Origin: Scatosoma sp045655705
GTDB lineage: Bacteria > Bacillota > Clostridia > Christensenellales > Borkfalkiaceae
Assembly (NCBI GenBank): GCA_045655705.1
Contig: JAZOPU010000095.1
Span: 1-6,850, forward strand
DNA: 6,850 nt
Direction: 5' to 3'
The translations under genes were made by a program, and so were the position numbers. Numbering within the stretch: position 1 is the first letter of the stretch; every line of letters starts with the position of its first letter. The notes beneath the pieces are model-generated. The model did no database searches and had not been told where the DNA came from. It saw only the letters and a program-made list of their open reading frames with translations. Below are positions 1 to 5,358 of this stretch, piece after piece.

Positions 1-11
1 CATAAGGAGAT

Positions 12-1241
12 TTGAATTATAAGGAATTAGAGAAATTAAACGAAATTATTGAAACGTTAAAGGCAAGCCCGAAAGCGGACGAGAGTATACAATTCATTCT
101 ACGCTTAGCGGATAATACCGTCAAAGCGGAAACGTTGGAAGAACTTATTCAAAACGGGCAAGGAACGGCTTTAACGCCATCAAAAGAAGAACAAGATAAA
201 CAGGCAAAATTCGGTCTACAATTCACAACAAAGGAGATAGACCAAATGCCAAAAACATTCAAAAAAGAATTCCGTGCGGAAGGTTGTACTGCACGGATAC
301 GAAAAAGACAAACAGGGAAAAACAGTTACACTTACGAAATACGCTATCGCAGAAACGGCTATAATATTACGATAACGGATAAGAACTTAGAAAACGGAAA
401 GAACCGATTTTTAGCTGCATTAAAAACAGCGAAACCCGTCGAAAAAGGATTAGGCGTTCCTACGACGTTTCACGAATTTTCAATTTATTATTTTGAGAAT
501 TTTAGAAAACGAAAGGTTACAAAGCAAACGTATGAAAATGATCTTGGGCGTTATAAAAATCATATCAAGCCGTATTATGAGTCCGTAAAAATCAAAGATA
601 TTACTCCCGACTCTTGTCAAAGACATATTGATACGTTATCGAACAAGTCCACTAAAACAAGCGTTGAAGTATATGGTTTGATGAGTGTTATATTCAAGGC
701 GGCAATTGCGCATGGGATAATAGAAAAAAATCCCCTTGCGATAGTGTTAAAGCCGACACATCATTGTGAACACGGAGTTGCACTTACAAAAGAAGAAGAA
801 AAAAGGCTGCTGCAAGGGGTTAAGGGAACGAAATACGAATACATATTTGCGTTAGCGCTGTATACGGGTTTGCGACCTAATGAATTGGAAACAGCGAGAA
901 TTGACGGGGAATTTATCGTAGCAAAAAATTCCAAGCGTAAAGGCGGAAAGGTGGAATATAAGAAAATTCCCATTTGCGAGATGCTAAAACCGTATTTGGC
1001 AGGAATGGAAACTTTGGATATGCCAACGCTTGAATACGTGCGGTATAGCTTTAACAGTATCTTACCAAACCACATTTTATACGATTTACGAACGACGTTT
1101 TACACACGTTGTGAAGAATGCGGAGTAGCAGAACCTGCAAGGGACGAATTTGTCGGGCATAGCAGGGGAAGATTGAATAATGCGTATTCGGATTTATCGG
1201 ATGAGTATTTACTGAAAGAAGGCAAAAAATTGGTATGGTAA
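12..1241 (+). CDS. Tyrosine recombinase / phage-type integrase
   Basis: Site-specific recombinase expected to integrate and excise a mobile element. An N-terminal extension (residues 1-78) precedes a basic, beta-rich region resembling an arm-type DNA-binding domain (about 90-140), a core-binding helical domain (about 152-245) and a catalytic domain (about 255-405). Catalytic residues can be placed: Arg288 in TGLRPNEL, a lysine in the beta-hairpin (about 305-313), Arg360 in YDLR, His383 in VGHS and nucleophile Tyr392 in AYSDLS. The usual HxxR histidine is Tyr357. Only 72 residues separate the two arginines, so the catalytic domain is compact. The start is uncertain: TTG at 12 has AAGGAG at 4-9 only two bases away, and an in-frame stop at 3-5 excludes an earlier start; ATG at 246 has AAGGAG at 231-236 with good spacing. 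I keep the longer form because residues 1-78 look coding. The gene points towards the tRNA-Lys 3' end, suggesting an element lying to the left. Identity is secure; the start is not. Confidence 0.9.
   Translation: MNYKELEKLNEIIETLKASPKADESIQFILRLADNTVKAETLEELIQNGQGTALTPSKEEQDKQAKFGLQFTTKEIDQMPKTFKKEFRAEGCTARIRKRQTGKNSYTYEIRYRRNGYNITITDKNLENGKNRFLAALKTAKPVEKGLGVPTTFHEFSIYYFENFRKRKVTKQTYENDLGRYKNHIKPYYESVKIKDITPDSCQRHIDTLSNKSTKTSVEVYGLMSVIFKAAIAHGIIEKNPLAIVLKPTHHCEHGVALTKEEEKRLLQGVKGTKYEYIFALALYTGLRPNELETARIDGEFIVAKNSKRKGGKVEYKKIPICEMLKPYLAGMETLDMPTLEYVRYSFNSILPNHILYDLRTTFYTRCEECGVAEPARDEFVGHSRGRLNNAYSDLSDEYLLKEGKKLVW
231..248 (+). promoter_or_regulatory. Internal Shine-Dalgarno and ATG in the integrase gene
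   Basis: AAGGAG at 231-236 lies nine bases before an in-frame ATG at 246 (residue 79 of the long form). This is better spaced than the signal in front of the TTG at 12. It would give a 331-residue integrase beginning MPKTFKKEF, just before the putative arm-binding domain. It may be the true start or a second start giving a shorter isoform. Confidence 0.45.
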
Positions 1242-1253
1242 AGAACGAAAATT

Positions 1254-1274
1254 TGCCCCAAATCCTGCCCCAAA
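1254..1274. repeat. Short direct repeat TGCCCCAAA x2, possible integrase arm-type site
   Basis: TGCCCCAAA occurs at 1254-1262 and again at 1266-1274, a period of 12 bases, directly after the integrase stop codon and before the tRNA 3' end. Paired short direct repeats beside int and the crossover site are typical of arm-type binding sites of tyrosine integrases. The repeat is seen directly; the binding role is inferred. Confidence 0.4.
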
Positions 1275-1321
1275 ATCAAGAAAAAATGCGTGCAAAACGC
1301 AAAAACAACTGAATATTTATA

Positions 1322-1376
1322 CAAAAAAGCAAAGAAAAACACGCATTTATGCATATTTTCTTGCATAAATGCGTGT
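1322..1376 (-). terminator. Intrinsic terminator of the tRNA operon
   Basis: A perfect 15-bp stem (1339-1353 paired with 1362-1376) closes an eight-base loop. Read on the minus strand it begins four bases after the tRNA-Lys CCA and is followed by a T-rich run (complement of 1322-1338). On the plus strand no T run follows, so it does not look like a terminator for the integrase gene. Confidence 0.8.
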
Positions 1377-1379
1377 GTC

Positions 1380-1410
1380 TGGTGGACGATCAGGGACTCG
1401 AACCCTGGGC
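1380..1410. other. Candidate attachment site (att) at the tRNA-Lys 3' end
   Basis: Tyrosine integrases often recombine in the 3' half of a tRNA gene and leave an intact tRNA at one junction. Here an integrase gene sits 138 bases from the tRNA 3' end with repeats between. No second copy of the tRNA end occurs in the window; it would be expected to the left. The exact core cannot be set from one junction. Confidence 0.35.
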
Positions 1411-1455
1411 CCATTGATTAAGAGTCAATTGCTCTACCAGCTGAGCTAATCGTCC
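1380..1455 (-). tRNA. tRNA-Lys (anticodon CTT)
   Basis: Read on the minus strand, a full cloverleaf is present: acceptor GGACGAT/ATCGTCC, D stem GCTC/GAGC, anticodon stem ATTGA/TCAAT with loop CTCTTAA (anticodon CTT), five-base variable loop, T arm CAGGG-TTCGAGT-CCCTG, discriminator A and encoded CCA at 1380-1382. All stems pair. It decodes AAG. It is the distal gene of a two-tRNA transcript, five bases after tRNA-Ala. Its 3' end faces the integrase gene, so it is the likely attachment site of the element. Confidence 0.97.
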
Positions 1456-1460
1456 ATATA

Positions 1461-1536
1461 TGGTGGAGATAAGCGGATTCGAACCGCTGGCCTCCTCGTT
1501 GCGAACGAGGCGCTCTACCAACTGAGCCATATCCCC
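1461..1536 (-). tRNA. tRNA-Ala (anticodon CGC)
   Basis: The minus strand gives acceptor GGGGATA/TATCTCC, D stem GCTC/GAGC, anticodon stem CCTCG/CGAGG with loop TTCGCAA (anticodon CGC), variable loop of five, T arm AGCGG-TTCGAAT-CCGCT, discriminator A and encoded CCA at 1461-1463. The third acceptor pair is G3-U70, the known alanine identity element, which supports the assignment. It is the promoter-proximal gene of the pair and decodes GCG. Confidence 0.97.
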
Positions 1537-1549
1537 GAAAACATTACCT

Positions 1550-1578
1550 ATTATATACTTTTCTTTTTGCTTTGTCAA
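1550..1578 (-). promoter_or_regulatory. Strong sigma-A/sigma-70 promoter for the tRNA pair
   Basis: The minus strand carries TTGACA (complement of 1573-1578), a 17-base spacer and TATAAT (complement of 1550-1555). Both hexamers match the consensus exactly. The predicted start near 1543 is about seven bases before tRNA-Ala, leaving a very short 5' leader to be processed. Confidence 0.92.
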
Positions 1579-1618
1579 CGATTTTTTGCTTGTTTTTCCA
1601 AAAAAAATGTAAATAAAC

Positions 1619-1647
1619 CTGCTTTTTTCATTCGTGTGTTTTATAAT
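1619..1647 (+). promoter_or_regulatory. Candidate promoter of the pst leader
   Basis: A perfect -10 box TATAAT lies at 1642-1647. At the right distance upstream the sequence is CTGCTT, a poor -35 match. A good -10 with a weak -35 would fit an activator-dependent promoter, but I found no convincing pho-box repeat. Transcription would start near 1654, just before the AAGGAG of the small leader ORF. Confidence 0.5.
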
Positions 1648-1666
1648 AAAAATACAAGGAGAAAAA

Positions 1667-1699
1667 ATGGTGAAAATTAGCTTAAAGACAAATACATAG
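1667..1699 (+). CDS. Possible 10-residue leader peptide upstream of pstS
   Basis: ATG at 1667 is preceded by AAGGAG at 1656-1661 with five bases between, the best-looking ribosome binding site around the pst operon. The ORF encodes MVKISLKTNT and stops at TAG 1697-1699. It lies between a -10 box and an intrinsic terminator, the order seen in attenuation leaders. No codon run points to a particular amino acid. It could also be the decayed start of a lost gene. I do not recognise the peptide. Confidence 0.35.
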   Translation: MVKISLKTNT

Positions 1700-1737
1700 T
1701 CCTTTCGAATGCATCAGAGGAATAGGCAGAAACGAAT

Positions 1738-1769
1738 GAAAGTCCGAAAAATTCGGGCTTTCTTTTTTT
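1738..1769 (+). terminator. Intrinsic terminator/attenuator upstream of pstS
   Basis: An 11-bp stem (1738-1748 with 1752-1762, one T-G wobble) with a three-base AAA loop is followed by seven T residues (1763-1769). It lies 39 bases before pstS on the same strand and after the ten-codon ORF. It would stop transcripts started near 1654 unless relieved. CTTTC at 1702-1706 could pair with GAAAG at 1738-1742 and open the stem, but this is only a possibility. Confidence 0.75.
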
Positions 1770-1770
1770 A

Positions 1771-1799
1771 TTGTCAATAAGAAATAAAAAAATGCTAAT
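1771..1799 (+). promoter_or_regulatory. Candidate promoter directly before pstS
   Basis: TTGTCA (1771-1776, five of six consensus bases), a 17-base spacer and GCTAAT (1794-1799, four of six). It starts right after the terminator U tract. The predicted start near 1806 is only a few bases before the pstS ATG at 1809, giving an essentially leaderless mRNA. The match is moderate and the region is AT-rich, so chance is possible. Confidence 0.35.
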
Positions 1800-1808
1800 A
1801 CTAACCGT

Positions 1809-2723
1809 ATGAGAAAAGCGGTTGGATTTTTATGCGCAGTGGCGGTGTTTTGCGCGTGTGGTTGTAAAATCAATCAAGAAAAAAACATTACGGTGATTGC
1901 CCGCGAAAAGGGTAGCGGAACACGGGAAGCGTTTGATAAGGTGGTAACGGACGGTGCAGGCAATTTTCTGGAAATGAAAATAAATGGTAAAAAGATATAT
2001 AAAACCACGCTGACGGCAACCGAGCTTACGAAAACTTCCTTTGTAATCTCGTCGGTTGCAAACGATAAAAACGCCATTGGATACGTTTCTATCGGCGCAT
2101 TAAACGATAGCGTGAAAACCGTAAGCATAGACGGGGTAAAGGCAACGGCGCAGGCGGTTTTAGACGGCTCGTATTCTATTCAACGCCCTTTCGTGATAAT
2201 GACGAATGCAAGCGTTACGCCTACGCCAAGAACAGCGGATTTTCTTTCATATTTATACAGCAATAAAGCGGAAGAGCACGCAAACGTAGCAGGTTGTATT
2301 TTTTTAAGCGAGCCCACGCGTCGTTCGGCGGAAGGGATTCCCGTAATCGAATACGTAGGACACGAGCGTTTGCCTGCGGGGGATAAGATTATCGTTCGGG
2401 GATCTACTTCGGTGGAGAAGTTTATAACTTCGGCGGCGAAAGGGTATGCCGACCATTACGGCGTGAATGCAACGGACGTTTTCGATATTCAGTTAGAAGG
2501 CTCGTCCGTGGGGCGTAAGGCAGTGGAGACGGACGAAAGCGGGAACGTAATTGGGCTTTCTTCCGCTACGATTGAACAGGAAAACTTGAAAACTTTCAAC
2601 GTATGCTTGGACGCGGTGACGGTGATCGTCAATCGCGCAAACGATAAAATTGACGACTTGACGGTGGGGCAATTATATGGCATATACACGGGCAAAATCA
2701 CTAAATTCAGCGAAATTGCATAA
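1809..2723 (+). CDS. pstS: Phosphate ABC transporter substrate-binding lipoprotein PstS
   Basis: Binds phosphate outside the membrane and delivers it to PstCA. The N-terminus is a short signal peptide with cysteines at 15, 17 and 19; Cys19 after ACG is the likely lipidated residue, though the lipobox is not ideal. Residues 27-130 contain the phosphate-loop motif REKGSGTRE (Arg32, Ser36, Gly37, Thr38) and the NAIGYVSIGALND segment, normally found in the C-terminal half of PstS. Residues 193-304 contain GSTSVEKF, EGSSVGRKA, VIGLSSATI and a YTGKITKFSEIA ending, normally N-terminal. The halves are therefore permuted relative to E. coli PstS, an order I recall in clostridial PstS proteins. Lys34 stands where a conserved aspartate is usual (RxDGSGT). 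No Shine-Dalgarno is visible before ATG 1809; an in-frame stop at 1785-1787 excludes an upstream start. It overlaps pstCA by 47 bases. Family identity is confident. Confidence 0.9.
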   Translation: MRKAVGFLCAVAVFCACGCKINQEKNITVIAREKGSGTREAFDKVVTDGAGNFLEMKINGKKIYKTTLTATELTKTSFVISSVANDKNAIGYVSIGALNDSVKTVSIDGVKATAQAVLDGSYSIQRPFVIMTNASVTPTPRTADFLSYLYSNKAEEHANVAGCIFLSEPTRRSAEGIPVIEYVGHERLPAGDKIIVRGSTSVEKFITSAAKGYADHYGVNATDVFDIQLEGSSVGRKAVETDESGNVIGLSSATIEQENLKTFNVCLDAVTVIVNRANDKIDDLTVGQLYGIYTGKITKFSEIA

Positions 2724-4542
2724 AAAAAGTATCACGCATAGGTGGCGATGGAAAGAAAATGCGGGGAGAGTAGCTTTTACGCTTGCCGCCATTATTTGTA
2801 TTGTTTCCGTGGTTGCGATCTTTGCTTTTTTAATCGTAAAAAGTGTACCCGCGTTTCAAAAAATCGGTGTTTTTCAGTTTTTATTTGGAAAACTTTGGTC
2901 GCCCGATCGTTTGGATACATTTCAAACGCAAACACTATCGGGGACTTACGGGATAGCGACAATGATCGTAGGCTCTTTAATTGCAACTGTTGGAGCACTA
3001 CTCGTAGGTGGCGTTTTAGGATACTTTACCGCCGTGTTTTTAGTGTTTTTTTGCCCCAAAAAAATGCAAAGAATTTTATCCACGTGCGTGCATTTGTTGG
3101 CGGGGATACCGTCGGTTGTATACGGCTTTTTTGGGATTGTGTTTTTATTGCCCGTTTTAGCCACGATTGCCCCCAATAACGGAAACGGGCTGTTGGCAAC
3201 TTCGCTAATTTTAGGCGTAATGATATTGCCCACGGTCGTTTCCCTTTCCAAAACGAGTTTGGAAGCCGTGCCGATTGGCTATTACGCGGGTAGTTTGGCG
3301 CTTGGCTCTACGCATACGCAAGCGGTTTTTAAAGCCGTCGTTCCCGCCGCAAGATCGGGCATTACCGCTTCGCTGGTGCTTGGTATTGGGCGCGCGCTGG
3401 GAGAAACAATGGCGGTAGTTATGGTGGCGGGCAATGCGCCTACGTTCCCTGCGGGACTGTTTGGCAGTTTTCGCGTGATGACGGCAAATATCGTTATGGA
3501 AATGGGATATGCGGGGCAGTTGCAAGAAGGAGCGCTCGTGGCAACAGGCGTGGTATTGCTTGCGCTCATACTGCTTGTCAATCTCTTGCTTGGAAGTATT
3601 TCCGCCCATGCCGTTAAAAATACCAAAGAAAAAAAGGTAAAACAAACGGGTGTAGGTGTGCGCATACGTGATTTTTTCGGGGGCGTGGCGCATAAAATGA
3701 AAACGCCCTATATCGGCAGGGCGTTGGCGATAACAGCGGGCGCGTTTTCCGTGTTTTCGCTCTCGTTAGTGGTTGGATTTATCTTTGTTAAAGGTATACC
3801 CACGCTTGTGAGAACACCGTCGATTTTATATAGGAAATTCGAGTTTGCGGGCGACAAAGTTACCATATTTCCCGCAATCGTAGCCACGGTTATGGCAATC
3901 CTATTAAGCCTTGTAATCGCCGTTCCGATCGGGGTCATGACGGCGGTATTTCTAAACGAATACGCGAGAAAAAACAACGTTTTCGTACGTTTGGTTCGCA
4001 AGGCAATCGACGTACTTGGCGGGGTGCCTTCTATCGTTTACGGGCTATTTGGGGTGCTTACTTTCGTGCAAGTGTTTGGCGGGCACAGCAGTGTGATAGC
4101 AGGCTCACTTACCGTGAGTATTATGCTCTTGCCGACAATCGTTCGGGCAACCGAAGAAAGCTTGAAATCGGTTGCCGATACCCTTCGTGCGGGCAGTTTC
4201 GCGCTCGGAGCGGGGAAATTACGAACGATATTCAAAATCGTTTTGCCGTCGGCACTGCCTGGGATATTATCCGCGACGATATTGAGTATGGGCAGGGTAG
4301 TGAGCGAGTCCGCGCCCTTTTTATACACGATGGGGTCGGTTATTAGCGTAACGCCAAAATCGTATATGGATAGCGGGGCAACGCTTGCCGTGGCGCTGTA
4401 TCAGCTTGCAGGGGAAGGTTGGCACGTGAATGAAGCGTATGCCACGGCGGTCGTTTTGATTGTATTCGTATTCGTGCTCACCCTGCTTGCGGAGCGGATT
4501 GTCAAAAAATTGCACGCTAAAATGTCAGGGGAGAAAAAATGA
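2677..4542 (+). CDS. pstCA: Fused phosphate permease PstC-PstA
   Basis: Encodes both membrane subunits of the phosphate importer in one 621-residue chain. The PstC half (about 30-315) has GIPSVVYGFFG at 143-153, the cytoplasmic coupling loop around 203-229 (SLALGSTHTQAVFKAVVP) and GRALGE with Arg239 and Glu243. A basic linker (about 313-345) leads into the PstA half (about 346-612), with GVPSIVYGLFG at 449-459, the coupling loop at 506-530 (FALGAGKLRTIFKIVLP) and MGRVVSESAP with Arg540. Each half has about six hydrophobic segments, as in separate PstC and PstA. The two halves are homologous but clearly diverged. ATG 2677 has GGTGGGG at 2663-2669; TTG 2716 is an alternative without a visible Shine-Dalgarno. 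The stop overlaps the pstB start (ATGA). A downstream ATG at 3697 could begin a separate PstA, but its ribosome binding site is poor, so a fusion is the simplest reading. Confidence 0.9.
   Translation: MAYTRAKSLNSAKLHKKSITHRWRWKENAGRVAFTLAAIICIVSVVAIFAFLIVKSVPAFQKIGVFQFLFGKLWSPDRLDTFQTQTLSGTYGIATMIVGSLIATVGALLVGGVLGYFTAVFLVFFCPKKMQRILSTCVHLLAGIPSVVYGFFGIVFLLPVLATIAPNNGNGLLATSLILGVMILPTVVSLSKTSLEAVPIGYYAGSLALGSTHTQAVFKAVVPAARSGITASLVLGIGRALGETMAVVMVAGNAPTFPAGLFGSFRVMTANIVMEMGYAGQLQEGALVATGVVLLALILLVNLLLGSISAHAVKNTKEKKVKQTGVGVRIRDFFGGVAHKMKTPYIGRALAITAGAFSVFSLSLVVGFIFVKGIPTLVRTPSILYRKFEFAGDKVTIFPAIVATVMAILLSLVIAVPIGVMTAVFLNEYARKNNVFVRLVRKAIDVLGGVPSIVYGLFGVLTFVQVFGGHSSVIAGSLTVSIMLLPTIVRATEESLKSVADTLRAGSFALGAGKLRTIFKIVLPSALPGILSATILSMGRVVSESAPFLYTMGSVISVTPKSYMDSGATLAVALYQLAGEGWHVNEAYATAVVLIVFVFVLTLLAERIVKKLHAKMSGEKK
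3702..3725 (+). other. Hairpin at the PstC/PstA junction
   Basis: AACGCCC (3702-3708) pairs with GGGCGTT (3719-3725) around a ten-base loop, just after an in-frame ATG at 3697 in the linker between the permease halves. It may be chance or a remnant of a former intergenic hairpin. No T run follows, so it is not a terminator. Confidence 0.3.
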
Positions 4543-5312
4543 GAAAAGAAAGTGTGTTCGGGTATACGGTCAGCGTAAAAAACGCCAATCTTTGGTATGG
4601 GAATTTTCAAGCATTAAAAAGTATAAATATAGAAATTCCCGCTAATAAAGTAACGGCGTTTATCGGTCCGTCGGGGTGCGGAAAATCCACTTTTTTGAAA
4701 TGCTTTAACCGCATGAACGATCTTGTGGACGAGTGTAAGATTACGGGCGATTTCAAGATCGGGGAAACGGATATCTATCAAAAAAGTACCGACGTCAATG
4801 CGCTTCGCAAAAGCGTTGGTATGGTTTTTCAAAAACCCAATCCTTTCCCTATGAGCGTATACGACAATATCGCCTATGGTCCGCGTACGTTTGGGATTAG
4901 AAAACGGGGTGAATTAGACGGTATTGTGGAGCACTCGTTGCGGTCGGCGGCGATGTGGGAAGAACTCAAAGATAGACTGGGTAAATCCGCGCTTTCACTT
5001 TCGGGCGGACAGCAACAACGCCTTTGTATTGCGCGCGCGTTGGCGGTGAAGCCGCAAATTATTTTAATGGACGAGCCGACTTCCGCGCTTGATCCCATTT
5101 CGACGGGAAAAATCGAAGAGCTTTGTGAAGAGCTTAAAAAAACGGCGACGATCGTGATTGTTACGCATAATATGCAACAAGCCACGCGCATTTCCGACAA
5201 AACGGGATTTTTTCTTTTAGGAGAGCTGGTGGAATATGGCGATACGGCAAAGATATTTAAAAATCCGCGCGATAAACGCACGGAAAAGTATATAAAAGGT
5301 GCTTTCGGTTAA
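4539..5312 (+). CDS. pstB: Phosphate ABC transporter ATP-binding protein PstB
   Basis: Cytoplasmic ATPase that drives phosphate import through PstCA. The 257-residue length is normal for PstB. Motifs are complete: Walker A GPSGCGKST (43-51), Q-loop Gln98 in FQKPNPFPMS, signature LSGGQQQR (154-161), Walker B IILMDEP (174-180 with Asp178 and Glu179), D-loop SALDP and switch His210 in VTHNM. The PNPFPMSVYDNIAYGPR stretch is typical of PstB rather than other ABC ATPases. ATG 4539 shares ATGA with the pstCA stop and is preceded by AGGGGAG (4527-4533) at five bases, so translational coupling is likely. No phoU follows; a hairpin and then convergent groEL end the operon. Confidence 0.97.
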   Translation: MRKESVFGYTVSVKNANLWYGNFQALKSINIEIPANKVTAFIGPSGCGKSTFLKCFNRMNDLVDECKITGDFKIGETDIYQKSTDVNALRKSVGMVFQKPNPFPMSVYDNIAYGPRTFGIRKRGELDGIVEHSLRSAAMWEELKDRLGKSALSLSGGQQQRLCIARALAVKPQIILMDEPTSALDPISTGKIEELCEELKKTATIVIVTHNMQQATRISDKTGFFLLGELVEYGDTAKIFKNPRDKRTEKYIKGAFG

Positions 5313-5342
5313 AAAATCCCCAACAGCCAAGGCTGTTGGGGA
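5311..5342 (-). terminator. Terminator between convergent pstB and groEL
   Basis: TCCCCAACAGCC (5317-5328) pairs with GGCTGTTGGGGA (5331-5342), a long GC-rich stem with a tiny AA loop (in practice about four bases). On the minus strand it is followed by six T (complement of 5311-5316) and starts 16 bases after the groEL stop. On the plus strand only a broken T-rich stretch follows, so it may also end the pst transcript less efficiently. The stem begins four bases after the pstB stop. Confidence 0.85.
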
Positions 5343-5358
5343 ACGCTTTGTTTGGTTA

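Noticed and set aside
1339..1376. Inverted repeat as the end of an insertion sequence or a CRISPR-like unit
   Set aside because: It is a single hairpin directly after a tRNA, with a T-rich tail on the correct strand, so it fits a terminator; no further copies occur in the window.
1100..1578. Minus-strand open frames across int and the tRNA genes
   Set aside because: They cross two well-formed tRNA genes and a terminator, so they are not real genes.
1581..1641. Possible Pho box upstream of the pst leader promoter
   Set aside because: Only one TTTACA-like hexamer (minus strand at 1608-1613) and irregular TGT steps are visible. No repeated, regularly spaced pho-box pattern could be made out.
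3211..3693. Minus-strand open frames of 160 and 127 codons inside pstCA
   Set aside because: They lie opposite a strongly supported permease, have no family features and no convincing ribosome binding site, and are of the size expected by chance opposite a GC-richer gene.
3697..4542. Separate pstA gene starting at ATG 3697
   Set aside because: The upstream frame is open with no stop, and the ribosome binding site is weak and badly spaced. A fusion is simpler, though internal initiation is not excluded.
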